The notes under the pieces were generated by a model. It did no database searches and was not told the DNA's origin. It worked only from the letters and a program-made list of their open reading frames with translations. A program made the position numbers and the translations under genes. A DNA stretch of 64,000 nt from Hygrocybe punicea (Eukaryota > Basidiomycota > Agaricomycetes > Agaricales > Hygrophoraceae), in contig OY744463.1 in NCBI GenBank assembly GCA_963556145.1, forward strand, positions 4,650,001 to 4,714,000, read 5' to 3'. How positions within the stretch are numbered: the stretch's first letter is position 1; each line of letters begins with the position of its first letter. This document shows positions 34,625 through 45,973 of the stretch, piece by piece.

Positions 34625-36660
34625 TTTACATGAGATTTATGATGTTGCACATGCACATTTATTATTCCACAGGTTGTGCAAGGTCGCACAACCTCCGCAA
34701 TTTGTACCAGCTTTTAATTTCTGTTATATAACTACAGGCAGTTTACATTGTAAAAATTACCCTGCCAGTGCCGTCATGTTATTGAGCTTGACAGCCTGCT
34801 GTTGTACACTCCACCACCAACATCTCAACCTTGAAAATACAGGCCCTTGTCAATTGACATGGCTGTCGTGTTTGCAAGGTAGATTGGTGGGTGGTGGGGT
34901 AGCCATGGGCACCTGGGTGCCATCTTCCACCCATCTATCCTCATCCTCGTCCCAGCCTCCCATTGCCATCTTGACGCCTCGGGAATGCAGGGCCATGTTC
35001 GCAAAGTGATTTTGGAAGTGGCGCTGGTGCTGGCCCCAGTGTTCACATTGTTGTGCCATCCTCATGCATTTTCATCATCCTTGCCTTGATGGTGGTCCAC
35101 AGTGAAGTTGTCCGCAATGTCGGACGTGCTGGAGGCAGGTAACCGCCCGATGAAGTGAGGCCTGGGCACATCATAGGAGCATATCAATGTCATGACGGAG
35201 AAATTTTTGAATTACATAATTTGGACTTATCCCTTCTCTATCACAACAACAAACACCAACGTAATCACAAAAGACCAGAGCGACACGCATAACGACCAAG
35301 ACGAATGACATTGTCCTGGACTTGGATGAGTCCTCGCCATCTCCTACTCAGACAGCAGTCACAAGAACAAGAACTTCTGTCCCCACCGTCGCCATCGTTG
35401 ACAGGCTCTGGCTCCAGCTCTCACCAAGGAGGCCCTGCCTTCTTCACATGCCATTGGTTCGCTCTGACATTGCCCCATGTATTTGACGGGGGGCCACCCA
35501 TCAATCTACCTTGCAAACATGACAGCCATGTCAATTGACAAGGGCCTGTATTTTCGAGGTTGAGATGTTGGTGGTGGAGTGTACAACAGCAGGCTGTCAA
35601 GCTCAATAACACGACAGCACTGGCAGGTTACAATGTAAACTGCCTGTAGTTATATAACAGAAATCAAAAGCTGGTACAAATTGCAGAGGTTGCGCTGTAG
35701 AGGGTCGACGTCCCTCTGAGTCCGTATCATCGATATATCACAAATCCGGACCAACCCGATGCCGCCATTTGACTTGCATTCGAACCCGACGTAACCCGAC
35801 GTGACATGACGTGATGTGACCCGACATGACCAACGTAACCCGACACATGCCACTTTGTGACGGCCGCTTTTGGGCTAAATCCGGCAGCCTCAAACGCCTC
35901 GGAGTTCCAATTCCAGGAGATGGATCTCTTCGGACTCAATCCCCAACTTCGGATTTACCTTATTTATGCATCCCCTTGTCCTTTCGGAGATATGTAGGAC
36001 TTTTTAGATCTTTTTCTTGCATATTCATTTTCCCCTCCATATTCCTGTCTTCGTCGCTTTGCAACCCCCCTTTCCACATCCCCATTCCATCTTCTCTTTG
36101 TAGTTTCTATCGGCCGAAGTAGACATGTCCGAAAGTAGCTACACACACATGTACTATAAAAACGGTCCCCGACGACCGTACAAAAAAAAAAAAGATACCC
36201 TTAGTCCCCGTTTCCCTTTAGTCAGAATTGCCTTTTAATCCCTTCAAATGCTCGTCCACGTAGATCCTTAGCTTTTTATAGTTCACTTCATCGTCTTTAT
36301 CATTGTTCCCGTATATTCGTTCATCGTTTCCGACCCGACCCGACCCGACCCGACCTGCCGTACCCGACATCATCGGCATTGTCGGGTTCTTCATTATTCA
36401 TCTGTTTTCACTCCGTTCATCACCGGATTCACCGTTGTTTGCCCAGTTTTATGCGGCAGCTTTATATTTTACTTACATTCCCTTACTTCTACTACTATTC
36501 CCGACACTGATTTATCCAGTCACTTCTACGCTGACACCCACTGGTTAGGATTATTTCTTCTTTATATAGTTCCGAAGCCACCAAGAACCCGCATCTACAG
36601 CGCGACCTTGCGCAACCTGTGGAATAATAAATGTGCATGTGCAATGTCATAGAGATTTAC
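34625..36660. mobile_element. foldback element interrupted by a solo LTR
   Basis: The segment 34625-34890 recurs inverted as 35498-35695 plus 36600-36660. The spacer (34891-35497) has no recognisable gene. The right arm is split by a family A solo LTR; the intact left arm shows the original uninterrupted sequence (…GGTTGTGCGACC…). Confidence 0.7.
35696..36599 (+). mobile_element. solo LTR, family A, in the foldback arm
   Basis: Starts TGTAGAGGGTCGACG, ends GCATCTACA, with the family A TATA region near 36165. The junctions (GGTTGCGC / GCGACC) compared with the other arm (GGTTGTGCGACC) show an overlap of two bases only, so the usual 4-bp duplication is not clean here. Confidence 0.82.
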
Positions 36661-37140
36661 CACCGTCCATCACTCACTCAGCGTATCAACCCAAAATATG
36701 ACATCGGCATATTCTCGTTGAATTACCAAAATTTACCAAAATATTCTATCAATCTGACCGAAAGGTGTCTCTCAGCGTATTCTGGTACATTTCGACGAAT
36801 ATGACTGCCATCTCACTGGAATTTGACCAGAAATCCAACAAGAATTTGCCAAAGAAGTTCCAAGGCCCTCAGCTTGACTAGAATTCCACCTTCACCTTAC
36901 AAAGTAATAAAATAGCTATGAAATACATAAGTCTTTGTTATTCTCAAACAGTTATACGCAGCTCTTTCGTGTCAATTTCAGAGCATAACAGAATGTTTGT
37001 TCCCTACCAGCCCATAAAAGTTTCCCCTTGGTTGCCATTATTGTACTGATCCCAATCATATAAAAGGCCACTTCCGAGTTTGCAAGCTCATAAAAGTTAA
37101 TACAATTTTAATCCCAGGGGTATGACGTGACAAATGCACT
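36661..37140. other. AT-rich region, no feature seen
   Basis: About 480 bp of AT-rich sequence with repeated AATTTACC/AAATTTGCC motifs. No ORF of note. Confidence 0.4.
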
Positions 37141-37141
37141 T

Positions 37142-37734
37142 TTATTATTTGCGCGATTGAGGCTGCGCAGCCACGCGAATTGGAACCGCGCGGTTTCACA
37201 ACTTCCTTTTTTAGCAATGCTGTTATATATACTTGCAGTTTGGGAGATTACAAGGTTCATTTTATATTCTACCTGCATACTTAGATACTTTTAGTCAACT
37301 ATTAACTACATTTCAGCAAGGAGCAGTCTCACTCTCAGCACAAGAGAGAAATCAACGACCTGCCTTTTTTTGGTTGCGAGGCTCATGTGATATCCAATTT
37401 GATTTGCTGCCATCGTGATGGCCTGGACCCAACGATCAGATCATGCGATCAAATCTCTCCATCACGAAGCTTGCCCAAAATGAGAAAACCAAGCAAGGCG
37501 GCCACTGAGTTCTCCTTCTCACTAAGGCTCCTTTATGCTCTACAAGCCTTGCTGAAATGTAGTTAATAGTTGACTAAAAGTATCTAAGTATGCTGGTAGA
37601 ATGTAAAATGAACCTTGTAATCTCCCCAAACTGCAAGTAAATATAACAGCATTGCTAAAAAAGGAAGTTGTGAAACCGCGCGGTTCCAATTCGCGTGGCT
37701 GCGCAGCCTCAATTGCGCAAATAATAAAAGTCTA
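37142..37734. mobile_element. small inverted-repeat element (MITE-like), about 590 bp
   Basis: The left arm (TTTTATTATTTGCGC… to about 37325) pairs with the right arm (about 37551-37734) over roughly 180 bp with few mismatches, around a 225-bp centre. The arms contain GGTTGCGCAG-like motifs and CCGCGCGG. No coding capacity; target duplication unclear. Confidence 0.7.
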
Positions 37735-37954
37735 TGCACGCAACGCGAGCACGCGACAAAGTCCACACACCCCGTGACATTCTGGGCAAATTCACATAGC
37801 TTATCAGAGCGACGAGAATCCGTTGCGGTCATATTCTCAGGTGAGCATATTGCCGTCACATTCACGAAGAATTCTGGAATTTACAAAGATTCGACCGGGT
37901 AGTATTTTCGCATTTTACGCTGTGTTGCAAGCTTTAAGTTTGTAAACAGCAGTC

Positions 37955-39313
37955 ATGAAACTGTCCATTCTGTGGAGCGCATTGTCCAACACGGCCAGGT
38001 AAACACCTCAGTTGGCGATTTGTTGAAAGGATTGACGATGCGTTTTGCAGATTGTCCACAGCTCTGCAAATCGTTCTCTTCTTGCCCTTGACGCTGGTGA
38101 CGTTATCTAAACACGCCTTCTTGCTGCATTCTCTGTTGCTCGGGGTCCACTCCTTCATTCATGGCACATTGCTTTTGTTTTGGGATTCAAATGCACTCTC
38201 GCTGCTGCAACTGCCCATGCACCCATTCTTATTGCTTGTTTGCTTCAACGCATTCTCACAATCCGTGCATTCGTCCTTACTAACCGCGGCGGCATGGTGG
38301 GGCAAAATTTTGATCTTCTCAGGACCATTGTTCATCTCCATGGAGGGCCTGTCGAGTCTGCTGGTTGTGCAAAAGTTAGGCCAGGAGGGCAGACGGCTTG
38401 TCCGTGAAAGTGAAAGAGAAGATTACCAGTTTGGTCTCCTCATCGCTACCGCTGTAGCTTATGTGACTTCGGCCTGGTGGATCGTTATCGTGAGTCATTC
38501 ATCTCAGACCGATTCGTTGCACTCACATCAACTTGTCATTTCCTAGTCTTACCCCTCTGCAGCATCTACACCCTTGTCATCAACTCTGTTGGGAGTTGCC
38601 ATGACGGCCTTCATTTTTCTTACTTTCATTGGCTTTGTGCTAAGACGGACAAACATCATTGAATCTTCGGGGCTCGCTCTTTTTATTGCTTATAACGTGT
38701 GGCTTTGTGGCTTTGATCAGAAATCATTCTCAGATCCGTCGTCGTCATAGTATGTCTGTTCTTATTATCTTACAACGCAACGGGCTTACATTCACCTTGG
38801 CGTCAGTGCGCCGCTTCTCCCAAATATCCTTCCCCATTTCCAGACTCTGATAAATTTTGTCACCAACACCCTTCCAAAACCGGTTCTCGTTGCTCTTCTG
38901 TATCGCTTGGGTATCTTGCATCTTGCATCGCGCATTTTGCCTACGATTGGAGCGGATAGTTGGGAGACATCGGAAGAGGACGACGGATGGCACGGACGGC
39001 CAGTACGCACAGTTGTGCTTTCTTCGCTCTCCCCTTTCTCACATGGTTGGTTTAGACGTCGACATTGACGCGTATTCTCCTCACATACCGACAATCGATT
39101 TTTGTCACTGTTTATTCTCACCTACTGCGTGAGTCTCGCTTTATTTGGGAGAATTCAATACACACTAACAGCTTGTCCAATCCAGTGCTTGATCATTCAT
39201 CTCAGATTTGGTGGCGCTGGATGAATATATTCTTCACGCTGGTTATTTGGTCTGTGGAGCTGCTTGTGAGCAGCGAAGATGACGCAATCACGAAAGATTG
39301 GAAAGTGGATTAG
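37955..39313 (+). CDS. ICE2: ER membrane protein of the ICE2 family
   Basis: Six exons (37955-37998, 38051-38489, 38547-38749, 38807-39002, 39056-39128, 39186-39313) give a polytopic membrane protein. It contains the ICE2 signatures GPLFISMEGLSSLLVVQKLGQEG, AYVTSAWWIV and RRTNIIESSGLALFIAYNVW (the first and third are quoted here in overlapping short form: WGKILIFSGPL, IIESSGLAL). ICE2 proteins act in the endoplasmic reticulum, where in yeast they affect ER inheritance, lipid storage and phospholipid balance. The start is the first ATG ahead of a hydrophobic helix. The gene is the first ordinary gene beyond the repeat zone and converges on the molybdopterin synthase gene with 96 bp between stops. 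Confidence 0.88.
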
Positions 39314-39409
39314 GCCTGGTGGTGAGGTTGCGTCAATGTTTGGCCTCACTCTTGTATCTAATAAATTTGCGGCTTAGCGATTCTACAAGACTAGATGCGG
39401 CCGCCTTCA

Positions 39410-39983
39410 TCAACTGTTTGCCTTCCAGACCGCTTCCTCTTCCTTTTCCCCTTCGTAGTACTCCCTCTTCCATATCTGAGCCTTTCGTTTCACCTCCTCC
39501 AGGATCATCTCACACCCGATGAATGCCAACGTGCGGCGAGGCGATGAGACCGCGACGACTATGGATGGCTCCCCTACCGGCACCGTTCCCAGCCGATGAT
39601 AGACTGCGCAACGTATCAGGGAGGATACCTCGTAATTAAGTACGGAATGTGACAGCTGATCATGCGAAGCACGGAGAATCTCTCCCAAGGTCTTGATAGC
39701 CAACTTGCTATATGCCTGGTACTCCAGACGAACGACTCTTTTTCCTGAGTGCATGAAGCTCAACAAGGATATGGATCCGATTGCCAGTGGAGAGTTTTCG
39801 GTATTCACCTTCGAAAGAATTACGAGTTGTGCCAATAAAAACTACAGTGGCCCCAGCGCCATCATCAGCCACGTATGTACGGATATTATCCACATTCAGA
39901 GGGTCGTATGTTAAGACACATATTCCCTCCGGAATTTCGAGGGAGGCTTTAGTTGAGGCAGGCGGTAATGATGCAAGATCCAT
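39410..39983 (-). CDS. MOCS2B: molybdopterin synthase, large (catalytic) subunit
   Basis: Two exons (39983-39809 and 39744-39410; 64-nt intron) encode 169 residues, the normal MoaE/MOCS2B size. Landmarks are FIGTTRNSFEG, RLEYQAYSKLA, the histidine-containing VYHRLGTVPVGE and the C-terminal KRKAQIWKREY, which carries the conserved lysines of the active site. With the small subunit it puts two sulfur atoms on precursor Z in molybdenum cofactor synthesis. The ATG lies only 32 bp from the divergent ATG of the pseudouridine gene, so the two share a very short promoter or use start sites inside each other's 5' region. Confidence 0.92.
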
Positions 39984-40015
39984 TTCACCAAGTCAACACT
40001 CTTTCACCCTCCATC

Positions 40016-43000
40016 ATGATGACTGTCTATCGTAGAATTTTTATTAGCCCAACCTCAGGCTCCTCTTCGGTGCCCAAAGTGTCATCCTTGTTCAGTTCTC
40101 TTGTTGGCCGACATGCCCCCGTCGATATTCACCCAGAGGTCAAGGAGGCCATTTGCTCCAAACAGCCCGTTGTTGCATTGGAAACCACTATAGTGACCCA
40201 CGGCATGCCCTTTCCAACCAACCTAGAAACGGCTCGATCACTTGAAACGATAGTGCGAAACACTGGCAGTATACCAGCTACCATCGGAATCATTGGTGGT
40301 CGCATCAAAATCGGCCTTGAATTACCAGAACTTGAGCGATTGGCAGACAGAAGCAGAAATCCCTCTGTGGTGAAAATCTCACGGAGAGATGTTGGACCAG
40401 CCCTCTCCATGAAAAAGGACGGAGGCACTACATGCAGTGCTACTTTGATCTTCGCTGCTCTTGCTGGAATCAAAGTAAGGAAAAACCGAGGCTTTCGTAG
40501 GAACACTGGCTAATCGACCATTTTACCAGGTCTTTGCAACCGGAGGGTCCGTATTTTCAAGATGTATTCATGGATTCCGTGATGACGCCAGCGACACTCT
40601 AGTCTGGGAGGTGTTCACCGTGGTGGCCAACATTGTATGTAATACTTCAAACGTGTTCAAATCACATTTTAACTTATTTTTTTTACAAAGCTATGGATGT
40701 CTCTGCTGACTTGCAAGATCTAGCGCGTTACCCTGTAGGCCTCGTTTCGGCTGGCGTCAAATCTATATTAGATATCGGCAGGTTAGCACTTATTCTGTTC
40801 TACAGGTTGCAAATTTTCAATTTCATGTGAATTCAGGACTCTGGAATATCTTGCAAGCTATTTTTCCCCCACTGTGGCATATCTGACTACACCACGTTCT
40901 TCTAGGAAACTCTCGGCGTTCCTGTTGTGTCATACGGACGAAGTGACGATTTTCCAGCTTTTTTCACTCCTCGGAGTGGCTTCAAAGTATGCTGTTAGTC
41001 AATTGAATGTAGCGCATCACTGAACGCTTTTGGTAGGCTCCCTGGAGTGTGAATAATCCGAAAGCTGCTGCACAAATCCTATGTATGGTACACTTAACGT
41101 TCTGCATTCTGTTGATAATTTCTCTGCTCTAGTCACACAATGGCAACTGGGAATGATGAATGGCGCTCTTTTTGGTGTACCTATACCTTTTGAGCACGAA
41201 GGCGTTGGTGAAACCATCCAATATGCTGTCGAGCAGGCCGTTACGGAATCCGAGCAATCCGGTATCAACAGGCGAGGTAAGGTGGCTACACCATGGCTTT
41301 TGAGACGTGTCGAAGAGTTGACTGAAGGAATATCTCTTGCCAGCAGTAAGGCCTTGCTACTTTTGTTTGGTCTTTTGACTTCTCACCTCTCCACTGAGTC
41401 AGATATTGCTCTCATACAAAATACTGCTTTAGTAGGTGAGCGTCCTTCCCGATGTCCTGACAATTTTGGGGTTATATTTGGGATACGCACAGGGGGCGAA
41501 ATTGCTGCGCAATACGCGAAATTAGAAGCAATGACTTCACAGGAGCCAGACCATGTAAGAAGCACAGTTATACCATGAAGTCCATAAATCTACAACCGCT
41601 TTCTTCCTAGTAGCCTGTATATCCGACTAACGGGAACGCATTGTATGGCGATGTAGAAATTGCTACAGAATTGCGACAAATCGACTCTTCTCCTGTGCGT
41701 ATTCTGCCGTTTTCAATATATAGATGAACATATGGATTATACAGCCTTTAGCTCAGTTAATTGTAATCGGCTCAACTGCTGTAGACATCTCCGCACAAGC
41801 CAATCCTAACATAGGCCCAGATATGTCACTGGTCTCACAATCAACCTCGCCAGGATCGGTCACAATATCACCGGGAGGAGTGGGTCGCAACATTGCCGAG
41901 GCCGCACATCGGTTGTTGGAGTCTCGAGGTTCACCATTCGCCACACTGTTGCTATCACCTCTTGGGGATGACCCATTCGGACGTCTACTAGTCGAAGAAA
42001 CACAACGATTGGGTATCCGAACTGATGGGTTAATAATGCAGAACACCAAGAAGACCGCTGTTTGCAACATGGTCCTAGACAGCATTGGAAACCTGGTAGG
42101 AGGTGTGGCAAACATGGACATCGTCAGTTCGCTGGACGGACACACTGTATATGTTTTGACCGATTATGTCGCAGCCTCTGGTTCTGAGAGGATTTTGTAG
42201 GTTCTACAGCAAGTACAAAAGCACAGGCCGAGCCTGATTGCTTTGGATGGTAATCTATCCCCCGAGTCGCTCAAGTCGATTGTCAAGTACTGTAATGAAC
42301 ATTTCATCAACGGTATGTACATAGTACAGATAATGAACTCAGCTAACGAATGTTGTCAGTGTTCTTGTTTGTTCATTTCTCAAATTCAGAAGAATGATGC
42401 ATCTCAATGTTTCTGTAGCGAACCGACCTCGGTCATCAAGTCAACGACTATTTTGCCTGCAGTTGCTGCAGCCCTGGATGTAGTGGGCCCGAACCGTACT
42501 CCGATTGCGTTCTCATCCCCCAATCTTCTAGAGTTGGCACAGATGTACCAAGCAGTACGGTCAAGTGATCTAGATCTCAGCTCACACGCCAGTTGGTGGG
42601 GTGTCATGAACGAACTCTCACTCGGATCCGAATTTCGCATGAATCTGGAACAGCTAGCAAGGCGAAACGTTGCTGACGAAGATTCGTCAAAAGGGACACT
42701 GTCTTTCCTTGTTGATGAGGGGGTTGCCCAGAAGGCTGTGACTCTCCTTCCATTCTTTCAACATCTTGTCATCAAATGTGGGGAGCGTGGCGTCATTGTC
42801 GCAATGCGCATATCAGGACGAGACATCGGAACCTCCGGGTGGACGCGCGAATCTACCAACCTCTCCAGTCGATGTGTGGTCGCAACTGGTATCAACTCCA
42901 CGGAGGTAATCGTGGTGCAGCACTTCCCCGCGCTCACACCCGAAAATATAGTCAACGTCACTGGGTCTGGTGATACACTCGTTGGGTCCTTGTTAGCCAG

Positions 43001-43136
43001 TCTTGTTCAGGATCCTGCGATATTTCAACATCCAAAGCTGTTGATCAGCGCCGTCAACGCCGCTCAACAGGCTGCGGTGTTGACGTTGCAAAGTAGTCAA
43101 GCCGTCTCTCCGTTACTTTCATTGACACAGGTCTAA
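40016..43136 (+). CDS. fused pseudouridine-5'-phosphate glycosidase / pseudouridine kinase
   Basis: Fifteen exons by my reading (40016-40474, 40530-40546, 40603-40634, 40691-40781, 40837-40852, 40906-40986, 41037-41082, 41133-41345, 41403-41435, 41493-41554, 41614-41694, 41745-42146, 42201-42312, 42360-42366, 42419-43136) give 789 residues. The first half is an IndA-type glycosidase (ETTIVTHGMPFP, GGLGGVHRGG, DVSADL, SGFKAPWSVNNP). The second is a PfkB kinase ending with VTGSGDTLVGSLLASL, whose aspartate is catalytic. Together they salvage pseudouridine: the kinase phosphorylates it and the glycosidase splits the product to uracil and ribose 5-phosphate. The N-terminus is Arg/Ser-rich and could be a mitochondrial signal. 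Odd points: exons of 7, 16 and 17 nt and one GC-AG intron. Confidence 0.9.
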
Positions 43137-45706
43137 TTAGTTCCATTTATGGTACTGGTGGGTACCCTCGATGGATAAAGGGCCAACTTGCACAATTTCT
43201 CGGGCTCTGCGGAGCTTTTCCTTTGAGGTAGTCTTCGCGATCTTCGACGCTGCCTTCACTTTCTTTTCATAACGCGCCTAATCATGGCTAAGGCACTTGT
43301 CAATCGACCATAATAAATACACGAATTTACCTGGGCACCATGCTTCAACCGAGTTATAATGTTAGCAGCTTCACCCTTCGTTAATGCAGCCATGTTGTGT
43401 CCCGGAGTCAAAACTTGAGGGTCTGAACTAAGGCTGTGTTTGCCCCATCGCTTTGCTATTAACTTGTTCTGTTGTTCTGTCGCAGGCGCCTTCCTCCAAC
43501 GTGCCGACCGAAGAAGGCTGGAGATAATAAGCATGCAATGCTATTTCCACAAGATTTAAATGTACCCCAGTGCCATTGGTCCAAATACTACCTTTGCTTT
43601 CGCAAATGTGTCGCAACCCCTGATGGCGTCGCTCAAAGCCTTGGTTGTGAGAATATGTCTACTTCGTCGGAACGGCGAGATTTTGAGGGCCATAGATGTG
43701 CCTTTGTCGATCATCGCTGGAGTAAAGGACGCTTGAAAATGCTTTGCATCGGCTATTATGAAGTGAGAAATAGTACACAAACAGATAATACTTGTTCGTT
43801 TACCTCCGTCTCCGTGAACAGGTTCAATGCGTATGTGGCCCTTTCCAAGGCATTCAAGTACGTAAATTTCTCCTCCACATCCAACCCATGCGTGGTTACT
43901 CAAAGCAGTGATGTGCGGTGCTCCTGCTGACTGACCAACGAAAGAAAAGGGATTCTCATAATCGACATAAGTAACTGTTTTGGGAGTGGGAACATTGTCC
44001 CGGCTATTGAATGCCACGGTGTCCGAATCACGTTTCTGCAGCATTTCTGTCGTCGCATCTGACCAGCAGATTTAATGAAAAGAAATCTAGTGGGATGATA
44101 AATGCCTACCATCAATATCAAGTTCTCCAGGCTCAAGACCGAATAAGGTGGGTGTGCAGATAATACCTGAGACACGGCTGGTACTATCGACAAAATCTAT
44201 GATTCGACAGTCTTGTTTGCCTGTGTCTGGGGAAAGCCTCATCCCTCGACCGATCTATTCGAGCTGATGTGGGTGTGACTGATGTGCTCGAAGTACTTTG
44301 CACCTACCATTTGCGCAAAGACATTCCTAGAGCGAGTCGGACGTGCCACAACGACGCAATCAATGTTAGGTATATCGGCACCCTCAGTCAAAATAGCTAT
44401 CAATCCCGTCATCTCAGAAAAAAACCGCATCATTGAGGGCATACGTACCGCAGTTCACTAAAACAGGATACTCTGCCGCCTTGAAGGAGGTAACCAGGGC
44501 TAAGCGTTCTGCCGCTGATGTTTTGGAATAGATATAACGGGCATCTACACCCAATTTGCGAAAGACCTTAGTCAATTCTCGCACATGAGCAAGATTGACA
44601 CAGAATACTAAAGTGGACTTGCGTGAAACTATAGGGAGGATGTATGCTCAAATCAGAAGCAGATTAACAATAGAGGGTGGTATGTCTACCTGCCCGATCA
44701 AGCCATGTTTGTACGACAAGATTGTTTATGGCTTCGGTATTGATGACTTGGGCGAGTGAAGTCGGATTGAAATCCCCTGTGCGGGAATTGACAGTGACGT
44801 TACTCAGATCAATATTCGCGCACACGGAGGTGAAACGAACATCGCACAGCCTGCGTGAGTTCGAGTGAGGCCCGAGCTTAGAGGAAGCATTAGAAATGAT
44901 CAAACCACTGGTCCTTAATCATCTCGAGGAAGTCACGATGATAAACTATTCGTTCAAAAACCGATCCTAGTGCGAGTCCATCGTGGCGGCTGAAAGTTGC
45001 GGAAAACCCAATAATGGGGATCGTATGAGCTAATTGGCGTGGTTGAAAGTCAGGGTCAGGGTTTTGTATTTCAGTACGAAAATGAGACAGAAGGCGGCGA
45101 TATCTAATGAGATACACGTCATGAACCACTTGAGGAGGGGGAAAAAAAAAACATAAAACTTGCGAAGGTGCAGCAGCGTGGTGAGCTTCATCTATTATTA
45201 TAGCCTTCAGTGTCTGAGCATCGAACTTGGCAATCCTGTCAGTTTGAAGGAGCGTTTGATATGTCGCGACAGTACTGTTTTACGTTAGAGAAACACTGGA
45301 CAGTATTTTGAAGGAAGGCATACACGTCCGCCAGACCCGACGCCTTATGCCTCGCTCCTTGCTCGATCTCCACGCTCCAGTTCGGAAAAAGGGTTTGGAC
45401 TTGGGTAGCAGTTTGCCTGGCGAGCTCGACACTGTTGACGATGATCAGAGAACGCCGTGCCGCCGGATTGGACCCAGGAGGAGAGATACGAGATAAGAGC
45501 GATATGAAAACAGTTGTCTTCCCCGAGCCTGTAGGCAACGAAACGCCAATACGAGAGACACCTGATTCTAGCGCCTCTGTACATGCATCAAGACAAGCTT
45601 CCTGGTACGGCCGCAGAACTACTGGAATCGCCTTATTGCAGCTAAGCGACCGGTAGAAAGCGAGGAGAGGAGAAGCCGATATCCACCGTCGCCATACCAC
45701 TGGCAT
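43137..45706 (-). CDS. IRC3: mitochondrial DEAH-box helicase, IRC3-like
   Basis: Eleven exons (45706-45324, 45274-45164, 45103-44906, 44850-44690, 44628-44449, 44396-44308, 44254-44110, 44058-43804, 43752-43592, 43540-43331, 43277-43137) sum to 677 codons. Visible motifs are [11 protein letters not shown], Walker [32 protein letters not shown], and in the second RecA lobe [17 protein letters not shown] and [11 protein letters not shown] with the arginine finger. IRC3 of yeast is a branch-specific DNA helicase needed for mitochondrial genome stability. I chose [12 protein letters not shown] because it reads as a presequence; an in-frame ATG at 45751 is possible. The intron 45104-45163 is GC-AG. 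The stop codon abuts that of the pseudouridine gene. Confidence 0.88.
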
Positions 45707-45973
45707 ATCATGGGGGCACGTATAAACAACTGTTTGGTCAACACGACACAAGCTGTGTTTCTAGTATCTCAGACTCTTACTTGCTCTCTCCCAATTCGAG
45801 GGACATCCGCATTCTATTGGTAGTAAATGCTTTTAATAAGGTATGGTCCTCCCATACCCCACGTAAGAGGACAATAAAAAAACCAGTGTCTATAGAGCAA
45901 AACCGTAAACCGAGCAAAGGAGTGAGACAAAGTTGGCTGTCGTCTGAAGTGTTGCCGGTTCCATCCAAACAGT

